Source: Streptomyces bikiniensis (lineage in GTDB: Bacteria; Actinomycetota; Actinomycetes; Streptomycetales; Streptomycetaceae). Taken from it: a stretch of 64,000 nucleotides of DNA. Location: positions 19,619 through 83,618 of the forward strand of contig JNWL01000025.1 in the NCBI GenBank assembly GCA_000716465.1, written 5' to 3'. Below the pieces are notes generated by a model. It ran no database searches. It was not told the origin of the DNA and was given only the letters and a program-made list of their open reading frames with translations. Shown one piece after another: positions 29,663 through 38,852 of this stretch. Position numbers and translations under genes: made by a program. The first letter of the stretch is position 1; each line of letters starts with the position of its first letter.

Positions 29663-30115
29663 ATGTCCGAGCCCACGACGCCCGCCCTCCCGGTCACCTT
29701 CCGCCCCGGCCGCACCCGGGCCGTCCTGCTGACCGTCGGGATCGCGATGTTCGCCACCGTCACCGTGGTGGCGATGATGCTGGAGCGGCTCGGACCGGGG
29801 GAGCGCGCCAGCTTCGTCTTCACCGCCGCGCTCTTCCTCGGGGTCCTCGTCCTGCTGAGCCGCCCCAAGGTCGTCGCCGACGACGAGGGCGTCACGGTCG
29901 TCAACATCACCCGGACCCGCCGACTCGCCTGGGCGGAGATCCTCCGCGTCAACCTGCGCTCCGGCGACCCGTGGGTCTTCCTGGACCTGAGCGACGGCAC
30001 CAGCCTGCCCGTGCTCGGCATCCAGCCCGGCATCGCCAGGGAGGCGGCCGTCCGGGACGCCCGCGCCCTGCGGGCCCTGGCGGAGAGCCGGGGGACGGGC
30101 GCGGAGGGAGCCTGA
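29663..30115 (+). CDS. PH domain-containing membrane protein
   Basis: 150 residues. Two hydrophobic segments (about residues 20-40 and 50-67: AVLLTVGIAMFATVTVVAMM, FVFTAALFLGVLVLL) are followed by a bacterial PH-like domain with the typical strand pair VVADDEGVTVVNITRTRRLAWAE. Function unknown. It follows hisG by 77 bp, as in other streptomycetes, and may be co-transcribed. Confidence 0.8.
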   Translation: MSEPTTPALPVTFRPGRTRAVLLTVGIAMFATVTVVAMMLERLGPGERASFVFTAALFLGVLVLLSRPKVVADDEGVTVVNITRTRRLAWAEILRVNLRSGDPWVFLDLSDGTSLPVLGIQPGIAREAAVRDARALRALAESRGTGAEGA

Positions 30116-30220
30116 CCCCCGGGGAGGCCGTATCGGGTGGAACGTCCGGGAGAACCCCGGTCCGTCCCCCATCCGGAGCCGACCCCCTGCCCCTCGGGGC
30201 GTTCGCGTGACTAATCTGGA

Positions 30221-30282
30221 GGCGGTGGTGCCGAGCGCACCACCGCCTCGCGTGTACGGGGCCGCCGCGGCGGCCCGCGAGG
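30221..30282 (+). promoter_or_regulatory. Two tandem hairpins in the leader of the CNNM gene pair
   Basis: GGCGGTGGTGC-CGAGC-GCACCACCGCC (30221-30247) is followed at once by a second hairpin closed by CCTCGC/GCGAGG around the perfect palindrome GGGCCGCCGCGGCGGCCC (30259-30276). They lie about 90-150 bp before the first start codon. They could end the upstream gene or form an attenuating leader; no known magnesium riboswitch consensus was recognised. Confidence 0.5.
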
Positions 30283-30370
30283 CCGCCCTTCGACCCGAGG
30301 AGTGACTCCCTCCAGCAATGGACGGATCGTCCGGTAGTACCCGCGCCGCTCCCTCCCAGGAGGCGGCGGC

Positions 30371-31783
30371 ATGATCATCTCCCTTCTGCTGCTCGCAGCG
30401 GCCTTCCTCCTGATCCTCGCCAACGGCTTCTTCGTGGCCGCCGAGTTCGGCCTCGTGACCGTCGAGCGGGCCGAGGCCGAGCGGGCCGCGGCCGACGGCG
30501 ACCGGCGCGCCCGCGCCGTCGTCACCGCACTGCGCGAGCTGTCCTTCCAGCTCTCCGGCACCCAGCTCGGCATCACCCTCACCTCGCTCGTCGTCGGCAT
30601 GCTCGCCGAGCCCGCGCTCGCCGGACTGCTGCACGGCCCGCTCACCGCGGCCGGACTGCCCGCGGGGGCCGTCTCCGGGGTGTCCGTGGTGATCGGGATG
30701 CTGCTCGCCTCCGCCGTCCAGATGGTGGTCGGCGAGCTCGTGCCCAAGAACTGGGCGGTCTCCCGGCCGCTCCAGGTCGCCCGCTTCGTCGCCACCCCGC
30801 AGCGCCGCTTCTCCGCCCTCTTCCGGCCGGTGATCGCCCTGCTCAACCGGGTCGCCAACCGGCTCGTCCGGCTCCTGGGCGTCGAGCCCACCGAGGAGCT
30901 GGACTCGGTCCGCACCCCCGGCGAGCTGGTCTCTCTGGCCCGGCACTCGGCCCTGGCCGGCGCCCTCGAACAGGACACCGCCGACCTCTTCGTACGGACC
31001 CTGTCCCTCGGCGGCCTCACCGCCGAGCAGGTCATGACCCCGCGCGTGAAGGTCAACGCCCTCCAGTGGGACGCCACCGCGGCCGACGTCCTCAACCTCA
31101 CCCGGGCCACCGGCCTCTCGCGCTTCCCGGTCTACCGCGACCGGATCGACGAGATCGTCGGCATGGTCCACCTCAAGGACGCGCTCGCCGTCGCCCCGCA
31201 CGCCCGGCCGCGCACCCCCGTCGGCCGGATCGCGGTCCCGCCGCTCCTCGTCCCCGAGTCGCTGCCCGCCCAGACCCTCCTGGAGCGGCTGCGCCGGGAG
31301 CAGCCGATCGCGGTGGTCGTCGACGAGTACGGCGGCACCGCCGGCGTCGTCACCCTGGAGGACATCGTCGAGGAGCTCGTCGGCGAGGTCCGCGACGAGC
31401 ACGACACCGCGGCCGACGAACGGCCCGAGCCGGTCGCCGTCCCCGCCGAGGACGGACGCCCCGCCTGGGACGCCGACGGCTCCTGCCGGGTCCACGCCCT
31501 GCGCCGGATGGGCCTCGACGCGCCCGACGGGCCGTACGAGACCGTCGCCGGGCTCGTCGCCGACCTCCTCGGGCGCATCCCCGTCGCCGGGGACCGGGCC
31601 GAACTGCCCGGCTGGCACCTCACGGTCCGCCGGGTCGACCGCTACCGCGCCGCATCGGTCCGGATCGTCCGGACGGACCAGGCCCAGGCCCAGGACCCGG
31701 ACCAGAACCAGGGCCTGGGCCCGGACCGGGTGGCGGTGGCGACGGCCTCCGCCGCCCCGCTGGTCGCGGAGGGAGCCCGATGA
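30371..31783 (+). CDS. CNNM/CorC-type (hemolysin family) membrane protein
   Basis: 470 residues. The N-terminal DUF21 domain has about four membrane segments (LLAAAFLLILANGFFVAAEF, QMVVGELVPKNWAV). Two CBS modules follow (VMTPRVKVNALQWDATAADV; VVVDEYGGTAGVVTLEDIVE) and a CorC/HlyC C-terminal domain at about residues 365-430. The family is linked to magnesium or cobalt efflux; hemolysis is a misnomer. A Gln/Asp-rich repeat tail ends the protein. Its ATGA overlaps the next gene, a paralogue. Confidence 0.9.
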   Translation: MIISLLLLAAAFLLILANGFFVAAEFGLVTVERAEAERAAADGDRRARAVVTALRELSFQLSGTQLGITLTSLVVGMLAEPALAGLLHGPLTAAGLPAGAVSGVSVVIGMLLASAVQMVVGELVPKNWAVSRPLQVARFVATPQRRFSALFRPVIALLNRVANRLVRLLGVEPTEELDSVRTPGELVSLARHSALAGALEQDTADLFVRTLSLGGLTAEQVMTPRVKVNALQWDATAADVLNLTRATGLSRFPVYRDRIDEIVGMVHLKDALAVAPHARPRTPVGRIAVPPLLVPESLPAQTLLERLRREQPIAVVVDEYGGTAGVVTLEDIVEELVGEVRDEHDTAADERPEPVAVPAEDGRPAWDADGSCRVHALRRMGLDAPDGPYETVAGLVADLLGRIPVAGDRAELPGWHLTVRRVDRYRAASVRIVRTDQAQAQDPDQNQGLGPDRVAVATASAAPLVAEGAR

Positions 31784-32928
31784 GCACCCTGCAACTCCTC
31801 TTCGCCGTCCTCCTGGTCCTCGCCAACGGCTTCTTCGTCGGGGCCGAGTTCGCGCTCGTCTCCGTCCGGCGCAGCCAGATCGAGCCGCTCGGCGGCGCCC
31901 GGGCCAAGCAGGTCCTGTACGGCCTGGAGAACCTGCCCCGGATGATGGCGGCCGCGCAGTTCGGCATCACCGTCTGCTCGCTGACGCTCGGCGCCGTCGC
32001 CGAGCCGACCGTGGCCCACCTCCTCGAACCCGTCTTCCACGCGGCCGGGGTCCCCGAGGGCCTGATCCACCCGCTCGGCTACGTCATCGCCCTGGCCGCC
32101 GTCGTCTTCCTCCACCTCGTCATCGGCGAGATGGTCCCGAAGAACCTGGCGATGGCCGCCCCGGAGCGGACCGCGCTCTGGCTGGCCCCGGCACTCGTCG
32201 GCTTCGCCCGGCTCTGCCGGCCCGTGACGACGGCCTTGGGCGCCTGCGCCGGGCTGGTCCTGCGGGCCTTCAAGGTCGAGCCGAAGGACGAGGTGGAGGC
32301 CGTCTTCACCAGCGCCCAGCTGGGCCGTCTCGTCGAGGACGCCGGACAGGCCGGCCTGCTCGACCCGGCCGAGCAGGAGCGCCTGGAGGACGCGCTCGAA
32401 CTGGGCTCCCGCCCGGTGACCGACGTCCTCATCACCTCCGCCTCCCTGGTCACGGTCCCGCCGTCCGTCACCCCGCGCGAGATCGAGGAGCTGACCGTGC
32501 GGACCGGGTACTCGCGCTTCCCGGTCCGCGCCGAGGCGGGCGCCGCCTTCATGGGCTTCGTGCACGTGAAGGACGTCCTCGACCTGGAGGAGCGGGAGCG
32601 GGCGGTGCCGCAGCGGCTGTGGCGGCCGATGGCGACGCTCCGGGCGGAGCTGCCGCTCGACGACGCCCTCACCGTGATGCGCCGGGCCGCGACCCACCTG
32701 GCGCAGGTCGCGGACGGCTCGGGCCGGGTCCTCGGGCTCGTCGCCCTGGAGGACGTCCTGGAGATGCTGGTGGGCGAGGTCCGCGACCCCGCCCACCGGG
32801 TGCGCCCCCGGACGGCCACGGTCACGATCCCGGTCACGGCGCCGCATCCGGTGCCGGACACGGCCCGGGCCCGGCCCTCGGCCGCGCTGCCGGGCGCGGA
32901 CCCCTCGCCGGCTCCCGCGCGGAGTTAG
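31780..32928 (+). CDS. Second CNNM-type membrane protein, short form
   Basis: 382 residues. DUF21 domain with LLVLANGFFVGAEFALVSVR and HLVIGEMVPKNLAMA, then a CBS pair (VTDVLITSASLVTVPPSVTP; RVLGLVALEDVLEMLVGEV). Unlike its partner it lacks the CorC/HlyC C-terminal domain and ends in a Pro/Ala tail. Tandem genes with a 4-base overlap suggest a heteromeric complex (inference), possibly for magnesium handling. Confidence 0.9.
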   Translation: MSTLQLLFAVLLVLANGFFVGAEFALVSVRRSQIEPLGGARAKQVLYGLENLPRMMAAAQFGITVCSLTLGAVAEPTVAHLLEPVFHAAGVPEGLIHPLGYVIALAAVVFLHLVIGEMVPKNLAMAAPERTALWLAPALVGFARLCRPVTTALGACAGLVLRAFKVEPKDEVEAVFTSAQLGRLVEDAGQAGLLDPAEQERLEDALELGSRPVTDVLITSASLVTVPPSVTPREIEELTVRTGYSRFPVRAEAGAAFMGFVHVKDVLDLEERERAVPQRLWRPMATLRAELPLDDALTVMRRAATHLAQVADGSGRVLGLVALEDVLEMLVGEVRDPAHRVRPRTATVTIPVTAPHPVPDTARARPSAALPGADPSPAPARS

Positions 32929-32963
32929 GCCCTGATCCGCCGGACAGGCCCCAGTGCACCCGG

Positions 32964-34880
32964 CTAGTACGGGGGCGGTTCCTGCTGCGGGCCGCGGTCG
33001 ACCGGACCGCGGCCCGACAGGACCTCCCCGTACGCCTGCATGAGGTCCGCGAGCCGGAGGGTGGCCAGGTCCTCCCGGGTCGGGCTGCCCGGGTAACCGG
33101 AGAGCCGCAGGTCCCGGTAGGCGCAGGACTTCTCGTACAGGGTGCGCAGGAAGCGCCCGTTGCCCAGCTCGTCGATCCAGCCCTGCTCCACGACGTGCCC
33201 GCTGATCGAGCGCAGCTCGTCACGGGCCTCGTCGTCCCAGCAGTCCCCGTTGGCCGCCGCGAGGACCTCGCCGATGGCGGTGAGTTCGAGCGGCCGGTAC
33301 GAGGGGAAGTCGACCCGGGTGGTGAACCGGGAGGAGAGCCCCGGGTTGGTGGACAGCAGCCGGTCCATGCCCTCGGGGTAGCCGGCCAGGATGACCACCA
33401 GGTGGTCGCGGTTGTCCTCGGCCCGCTTCAGGAGCACCTGGAGCGCCTCGTCGCCGTACGCGTCGCCCTTGCTGTAGCCGGTGTTGGAGAGCGCGTAGGC
33501 CTCGTCCACGAAGAGCACCCCGCCGACCGCCGAGTCGATCAGCTCGTTGGCCTTGACCGCCGTCTGCCCCAGGAACTCGCCGACCAGGTCGGCCCGCTGG
33601 GCCTCCACGAGGTGGTCGCCGCCGAGCAGCCCGAGGGCGTAGAAGACCCGGCCCAGGATGCGGGCGACCGTGGTCTTGCCGGTGCCCGAGGGGCCGGAGA
33701 AGACGAAGTGCCGCTTGGGCGGCTGGACCGGCAGCCCCCGGTCGGCCCGGAGCCGCGCCATCTCCAGCTGCGCCGAGAGCGCCTTGACCTGCCGCTTCAC
33801 CGGTTCGAGGCCGACCATGCCCTCCAGCTCGGCCAGCGCCTCCGCGAGCAGGGCCGGATCGGTGGGGCCGGCCGGGAAGCGCGGCGGCTCCGGCTGCCGG
33901 GGGACCCGGGCCGTCTGCCGTACGGCCTCCGGGGACGGCGGCGCGGCCGGCGGCACCGGGTCGGGCGCGAGCAGCAGCCCGTCGCCGGGGCCGCCGGCGT
34001 CGGGCTCGGTACCCGGCACGGTGTCCACCGCGTCCTGGCCGAGACCGCCGCCGACCGTGCCCAGGGCGACCGTCGCGAGCCCGGCCGGGTCCTCCAGGCC
34101 GTCGTAGCCCTCGAAGCCGTCGTACGCGGTGATCGCCGCGAGCCGGGCCGCCGTGTCCATGAAGGCCGGGTCGATCCGGTGCACGGCCCGGTAGAGCGGC
34201 AGGGCGGCGGCGCTGCGCCCGGTGCCCTCGTGGGCGCGGGCGAGCCAGTACCGCAGCTCCTTGCGCTGCGGCTGCTCGCTGCGGCACCGCATCAGGGAGG
34301 CCGACAGCAGCGGCTCGGCCTGGCCGTACATCTCCAGCCGCACCCGGGCCATGCCGCCGAAGAGCCCGGCCTCGATGCCGAGCAGCGGGTCGTCGACGAG
34401 GGGTTCGGTGAGCCGGACGAGCTGGTCCCAGTCCTTGACGAGGTAGGCCCGGCAGGCGTGCAGGAAGCGCACCTGGGGGTCGGTGTCGACCGGGGGGAGC
34501 CCCGCGAGGGCCCGGTCCAGCTCGGGCACGTGGCGCCCGTCGAGCCAGTGGGAGGCGTGTGCGAGCAGCAGGTCGCGCGGGCTCTCCAGGACGGGCTGCA
34601 CCCACCAGCCCAGCCAGTACCAGGAGTTCAGGGTGCGCCGGTAGCGGTTCCGCTGCTCGCCGAAGCGCTCGCGGTGGCGGTGCATGCGCAGCAGCGCGGT
34701 CGTGGTGTCGACCCGGAGCGCGTGCAGCCCGAGCCAGGCGTCCGCCATCCCGGGATCGATCCGTACCGCCGCCCGGAACTCGTCCTCGGCCTGCGGATAG
34801 GCGCCCATCGTGTAGGCGTCGACTCCGCGCAGCCAGGCGAGCTCGGCCGGGGGCTGCGAGCCCTGTGTGCCGATGTCCAT
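32964..34880 (-). CDS. Orphan EccA/CbxX-like AAA ATPase with TPR-like N-domain
   Basis: 638 residues from the ATG at 34880 with GGGGGA upstream. The N-terminal 250 residues are helical repeats (PQAEDEFRAAVRIDPGMADA) as in EccA. A disordered Pro-rich linker precedes the AAA domain, with Walker A GPSGTGKTT, Walker B GGVLFVDEAYAL and arginine-finger region GLSSRFTTRVDFP. EccA works with type VII secretion and CbxX remodels Rubisco; neither ESX core genes nor Rubisco are in this window, so the partner is unknown. Confidence 0.88.
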   Translation of the reverse strand: MDIGTQGSQPPAELAWLRGVDAYTMGAYPQAEDEFRAAVRIDPGMADAWLGLHALRVDTTTALLRMHRHRERFGEQRNRYRRTLNSWYWLGWWVQPVLESPRDLLLAHASHWLDGRHVPELDRALAGLPPVDTDPQVRFLHACRAYLVKDWDQLVRLTEPLVDDPLLGIEAGLFGGMARVRLEMYGQAEPLLSASLMRCRSEQPQRKELRYWLARAHEGTGRSAAALPLYRAVHRIDPAFMDTAARLAAITAYDGFEGYDGLEDPAGLATVALGTVGGGLGQDAVDTVPGTEPDAGGPGDGLLLAPDPVPPAAPPSPEAVRQTARVPRQPEPPRFPAGPTDPALLAEALAELEGMVGLEPVKRQVKALSAQLEMARLRADRGLPVQPPKRHFVFSGPSGTGKTTVARILGRVFYALGLLGGDHLVEAQRADLVGEFLGQTAVKANELIDSAVGGVLFVDEAYALSNTGYSKGDAYGDEALQVLLKRAEDNRDHLVVILAGYPEGMDRLLSTNPGLSSRFTTRVDFPSYRPLELTAIGEVLAAANGDCWDDEARDELRSISGHVVEQGWIDELGNGRFLRTLYEKSCAYRDLRLSGYPGSPTREDLATLRLADLMQAYGEVLSGRGPVDRGPQQEPPPY

Positions 34881-35210
34881 CGGGTCCCCCACAACCGTCA
34901 TCGCATGGACGGGATTTGACCGCACCTGGGGGCATCGTACCTGCGCAGGGGGTGCGCGCTTAAGGAGAAGCGCATGATCCGGAAGCGGTGACCCTGGGTG
35001 AGCGACAGGGGACGCGAAGGGCCCTGGAGGGGCCTCGGGAGGGCTTCCGAAGGGGCTCCCGGGGCAGAACGAAGCCCCCGATCACGGGGGAACAACCGGG
35101 GGCTTCGCGTCCGCGGCGGCTCCGAAAAGCCGCACATTCAGAACGTAAGACCTGTACGCCCCTGGGGTCAAGCGGAGTTGGGGCACTTGCGCAAGTGGAC
35201 CCGGGGCCCC
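34881..35210. other. 330-bp intergenic region with a terminator hairpin
   Basis: No gene seen. It contains a 10-bp-arm hairpin CGAAGCCCCC/GGGGGCTTCG (35070-35107) that would terminate the kinase gene on the minus strand, with an internal alternative arm. A second small hairpin GCGGCT/AGCCGC lies near 35115, and the 14-bp palindrome CACTTGCGCAAGTG is at 35184-35197. The AAA gene promoter must lie here but no clear hexamers are visible. Confidence 0.6.
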
Positions 35211-35840
35211 TCAGTTCGCGGACAGAAAGTCGTCACGGTGGGTGATGATCTGGTCCGTGCCCGCTGTCACACGGGGCCCGGGAAGCCACTCGTACCCCTC
35301 CCCGCACTCCCGTACCAGGGTGTCGGCGAAGGGCCGGGAGGGGTCCTCGGAGAAATGGCGAGTCTCCGCCACGGTCCAGCCCTCCCAGAAGGCCGCCTGC
35401 TCCGGGCCGTCCCGGCGCCGGCCCCGCTCCCAGGACCCCTCCGCGCCGCGCTCCATCCACAGCAGGCGCGCCAGGAAGGGCCGCACCGCCCGCCGGCCCG
35501 CGCCGACGCCCTCGACGAGGACCACCGGCGCCGGGGGCAGCGCGCGCGGCTCCCCGAAGCGCCGCAGCCGCCAGTCGTACGGGCGGTAGGCCGCGGCCGC
35601 GCCCCGCGCGAGGGGCTCCAGGACCTGTTCCCGCAGCCGGCCGGTCCACGCGAAGAGCTCCTCGTGGGTGGCGAGGTCGTCGAGGTGGAGGACGGGGGCG
35701 CCACCGAGGGCGGCGGAGAGGCGGGCCGCGAGGGTGGACTTGCCGGAGCCCGCGTGCCCGTCGACCGCGACCAGCCGGACCGGCCCGCAGGAGGGCGGCA
35801 GCCGGAGCAGCGCGCGGGCCGCGCGGTCGAGGTCGTCCAT
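35211..35840 (-). CDS. P-loop NTPase, uridine kinase-like
   Basis: 209 residues. Walker A GHAGSGKST at about residues 28-36, a DE-type motif in LHLDDLATHEE, and a VVLVEGVGAGRRAVRP Walker B strand match the uridine/nucleoside kinase group. The C-terminus (YEWLPGPRVTAGTDQIITHR) is found in actinobacterial members. The substrate is not certain; a nucleoside or small sugar is likely. Monocistronic. Confidence 0.78.
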   Translation of the reverse strand: MDDLDRAARALLRLPPSCGPVRLVAVDGHAGSGKSTLAARLSAALGGAPVLHLDDLATHEELFAWTGRLREQVLEPLARGAAAAYRPYDWRLRRFGEPRALPPAPVVLVEGVGAGRRAVRPFLARLLWMERGAEGSWERGRRRDGPEQAAFWEGWTVAETRHFSEDPSRPFADTLVRECGEGYEWLPGPRVTAGTDQIITHRDDFLSAN

Positions 35841-35983
35841 GGGCCCAGGGTAGGGGAGCGGGGACCGTCCCAGGTCAGGGAGGTGCCGCCGTCAGTGGGC
35901 GAGACCAATATTGGTCCGGCGACGCGGGGCGAAGTGCTGGCGGAGGCCCGCCGGGGCCGGGATAGTGGGCCCGCGCGACCCGT

Positions 35984-36078
35984 CCGCACGCCGCGTCGGC
36001 ACACCCGCACGCCACGTCGACGCGCCCGCACACCACGTCGGCACACCCGTACGCCACCTCGACACATCCGTACGCCCA
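35984..36078. repeat. 21-bp tandem repeat upstream of the C39-like peptidase gene
   Basis: Four and a half degenerate copies of a unit like CCGCACGCCACGTCGGCACA, ending 26 bp before the peptidase start, so it is within its promoter or leader. Confidence 0.75.
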
Positions 36079-36104
36079 CCGTTCTCGACTGGGGGTCACC
36101 GCCC

Positions 36105-37466
36105 ATGACCAGCTCCACCCCGCGCAGAACCGTCCTCGCCGCGGCGCTCGCGGCCGCCGCGGGAACGGCCGCGGCCGCCGTCCCCGCCGTCGCCTCCGCT
36201 GCCGCCCCCAGGGGCCGCGCCCCCGCGCCCGGCCCGGTCGACAACCGCTTCTGGTCCTCGTACGCGGACTGGCGGCGCGGCACCTCCACCGGTACGAGGG
36301 CGGTCCCCGGGCTCCGCCCGGGCCTGGTCCTCGACCGGCCCGCCGGCCGCACCGACCACACCGACCCGCACACCGGGCGGACCTCGACCTGGGAGTACGC
36401 GAGCTGGACCTCGCCCGTGCACACCCCGGCCGCACCCGCCACCGAGGTCATCGCCTCCTGGAACGCCCGTACGCCCCCGGGCACCTGGATCCAGGTCGAG
36501 CTGTCCGGCACGTACTCCGACTCCACGGCCGTCCCCCGGTACGTCCTGGGCCGCTGGACCTCGGGCGACGGCGAGGAGGACATCCGGCGCACCTCGGTGG
36601 ACGACCAGACCGACGGCAGGAGCAGCGTCTGGACCGACACCTTCGCGATCGACGACCCGGCGAGCGGGCTGCGGCTGCGCTCGTACCGGCTGCGCCTGAC
36701 CCTGTACCGGGCGCCGGGCAGCGGCCGCACCCCGACGGTGTGGCGGGTCGGCGCCGTGGCCTCGGACGTCCCGGACCGCTTCACCGTCCCGGCCTCCGTG
36801 CCCGGCCCGGCCCGCGAGCTGGCCGTGCCGCGCTACTCGCAGAACACCCACGTCGGGCAGTACCCCGAGTACGACAACGGCGGCGAGGCCTGGTGCAGCC
36901 CGACCTCCTCCCAGATGGTCGTCGAGTACTGGGGGCGCCGCCCCTCGGCGGAGGACCTGGCCTGGGTGGACCCGGCCTTCGCCGACCCGCAGGTCTGCCA
37001 CGCGGCCCGCTTCACCTACGACCACCAGTACGAGGGCTGCGGCAACTGGCCCTTCAACGCCGCCTACGCCGCCACCTACCCCGGCATGAACGCCGTGGTC
37101 ACCCGGCTGCGCTCGCTCACCGAACTGGAGAGCCTGGTCCGCGCCGGCATCCCGGCCGTGACGTCCCAGTCCTTCCTCGAGGAGGAGCTGACCGGCGCCG
37201 GTTACGGCACCGCGGGCCACCTGATGACCGTCGTCGGCTTCACCCCGGACGGCGACGTCGTCGCCAACGACCCGGCGTCCCCGAGCAACGAGGCCGTCCG
37301 CCGGGTCTACCGGCGGCGCGAATGGGAGAACATCTGGCTGCGGACGAAGCGGTACGACGCGAACGGCAGGGTCAGGAGCGGTACGGGCGGCGTCTGCTAC
37401 GTCTACTGGCCGACCGGCCCGACCCCGGCCCAGCAGCGCGCGCTGCGGTCGCTCGGGCTGGTGTGA
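36105..37466 (+). CDS. Tat-exported C39-like cysteine peptidase
   Basis: 453 residues. A twin-arginine signal (TPRRTVLAAALAAAAG) is followed by Ala-rich signal sequence to about residue 36. Residues 45-235 form a beta-rich domain of unknown role. The C39-like papain fold then shows the catalytic Cys in GGEAWCSPTSSQMVVEYWG, His in TAGHLMTVVGFTPDG and Asn/Asp in DVVANDPAS. Secreted after folding; substrate unknown. Family 2 C39 proteins may cleave peptides outside the cell. A 21-bp repeat array lies just upstream. Confidence 0.87.
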   Translation: MTSSTPRRTVLAAALAAAAGTAAAAVPAVASAAAPRGRAPAPGPVDNRFWSSYADWRRGTSTGTRAVPGLRPGLVLDRPAGRTDHTDPHTGRTSTWEYASWTSPVHTPAAPATEVIASWNARTPPGTWIQVELSGTYSDSTAVPRYVLGRWTSGDGEEDIRRTSVDDQTDGRSSVWTDTFAIDDPASGLRLRSYRLRLTLYRAPGSGRTPTVWRVGAVASDVPDRFTVPASVPGPARELAVPRYSQNTHVGQYPEYDNGGEAWCSPTSSQMVVEYWGRRPSAEDLAWVDPAFADPQVCHAARFTYDHQYEGCGNWPFNAAYAATYPGMNAVVTRLRSLTELESLVRAGIPAVTSQSFLEEELTGAGYGTAGHLMTVVGFTPDGDVVANDPASPSNEAVRRVYRRREWENIWLRTKRYDANGRVRSGTGGVCYVYWPTGPTPAQQRALRSLGLV

Positions 37467-37558
37467 GCGGGCCCGGACCTGCGGAAGGCGCGAACCGGTG
37501 AGGGCCAAAGCGCCGTCCGGGCGCGGGAGTTGCGGAAGCGCTGCGCTACGTTGAGGGC

Positions 37559-38341
37559 GTGACCGACATCGAATCGCGCATCGACACGTCCCGGCCGCAC
37601 ACCGCCCGGATATGGAACTACTGGACCGGCGGCAAGGACAACTACCCGGTCGACCGGGAGGCCGGGGACCGGATCCGGGAACTGCACCCCGGGATCGGGG
37701 AGTACGCGAAGGCGGACCGGCTGTTCCTGGGACGGGCGGTGCGGCACCTGGCCGTGCAGGAGGGCGTCCGGCAGTTCCTGGACATCGGTACGGGACTGCC
37801 GAGCGCCGACAACACGCACGAGGTCGCCCAGCGGGTCGCCCCCGACGCGCGGGTCGTGTACGTGGACAACGACCCGCTCGTCCTCGCGCACGCCCGCGCC
37901 CTCCTCGTCGGGACGCCCGAGGGCGCCACCGACTACCTGGACGCCGACCTGCGGGACGTCGACACGATCCTGGCCGCCGCGGCGAAGACGCTCGACCTGT
38001 CGAAACCGGTCGCGCTGATGCTGCTCGGGGTCGTCATCTTCGTCGAGGACGACGAGGAGTCGTACGGAGTCGTCCGCCGGCTCATGGACGCGCTCGCGCC
38101 CGGCAGCCACCTCGTCCTCTCCCACACGGTCACCCGCCCCGACATGCCGGACGTCGACGAGGCGGTGGCCTTCTGGAACGAGCACGGCACCCCGAAGCTC
38201 ACCCAGCGCACCCCCGAAGCGGTCGCGCGCTACTTCGACGGCCTGGAGCTGCTGGAGCCCGGCGTGGTCTCCTGCTCCGCCTGGCGACCGGAGAGGCCGG
38301 CGCCGGACGTCGCGATGTACGCGGGCGTCGGCCGCAAGTGA
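37559..38341 (+). CDS. SAM-dependent methyltransferase, DUF574 type
   Basis: 260 residues, GTG start. The family N-terminus is RPHTARIWNYWTGGKDNYPVD, followed by the SAM site FLDIGTGLPSADNTHEVAQ and VVYVDNDPLVLAHARALL. This group is greatly expanded in Streptomyces and of unknown substrate. Some members are developmentally regulated. Monocistronic in appearance. Confidence 0.9.
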   Translation: MTDIESRIDTSRPHTARIWNYWTGGKDNYPVDREAGDRIRELHPGIGEYAKADRLFLGRAVRHLAVQEGVRQFLDIGTGLPSADNTHEVAQRVAPDARVVYVDNDPLVLAHARALLVGTPEGATDYLDADLRDVDTILAAAAKTLDLSKPVALMLLGVVIFVEDDEESYGVVRRLMDALAPGSHLVLSHTVTRPDMPDVDEAVAFWNEHGTPKLTQRTPEAVARYFDGLELLEPGVVSCSAWRPERPAPDVAMYAGVGRK

Positions 38342-38602
38342 GGGCGGGGCGGACGGGCGGACGTTTCGGACAGGTGCCCGCCCGCCCCTGACCGTCCCCT
38401 CCGGATCGTGCGGCGCGACGCGGGCGGCGACGTGGCGTCCGGCACAGGAGGGGCCCGCCGGCCCCGGGTCCCCGAACGCCCTTCGGCCGCTCGGCGCAAG
38501 GCCTCCCGGGTCCCCGGCGCCCTCCGGCACGGCGGGGCGGCCCCGGGGGACGTGACGGACATCTCTACCCCGGAGCCGCCTCCGTGGCGCATGGTGTTCG
38601 TC

Positions 38603-38749
38603 ATGACCTCCACCACCCACAGCCTCACCCTCCTCCGCGCCCGCACGGGCGGTCCCCGGGACGACGGGCCCAAGATCCTGGAGAACGTCCTCGGCTGGAC
38701 CCTGGTCGTGCTGCTCGCCGTGTTCGTCACCCGGGCGGGCCTCATGTGA
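38603..38749 (+). CDS. Small single-span membrane protein
   Basis: 48 residues if read from the ATG at 38603 (an ATG at 38591 would add four). One clear membrane helix lies near the C-terminus, VLGWTLVVLLAVFVTRAGLM, after a polar N-terminus with RTGGPRDDGPK. No family recognised. The ribosome site is weak, so its reality is uncertain; the hydrophobic segment argues for it. The 260 bp before it show no gene. Confidence 0.42.
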   Translation: MTSTTHSLTLLRARTGGPRDDGPKILENVLGWTLVVLLAVFVTRAGLM

Positions 38750-38852
38750 CGGCGTCGGTGTGATCCCCCGGTGGCCGTGTGGTCCCGGACCGCCGGGCGG
38801 GCGTACTCCCCGCGACCCCGGTATCCCGCGTGCGGCCCGCCCGCGTCCGGCC

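Noticed and set aside
34881..35210. Search for a tRNA or small RNA in the long gap
   Set aside because: Hairpins are present but there is no cloverleaf and no recognisable RNA family.
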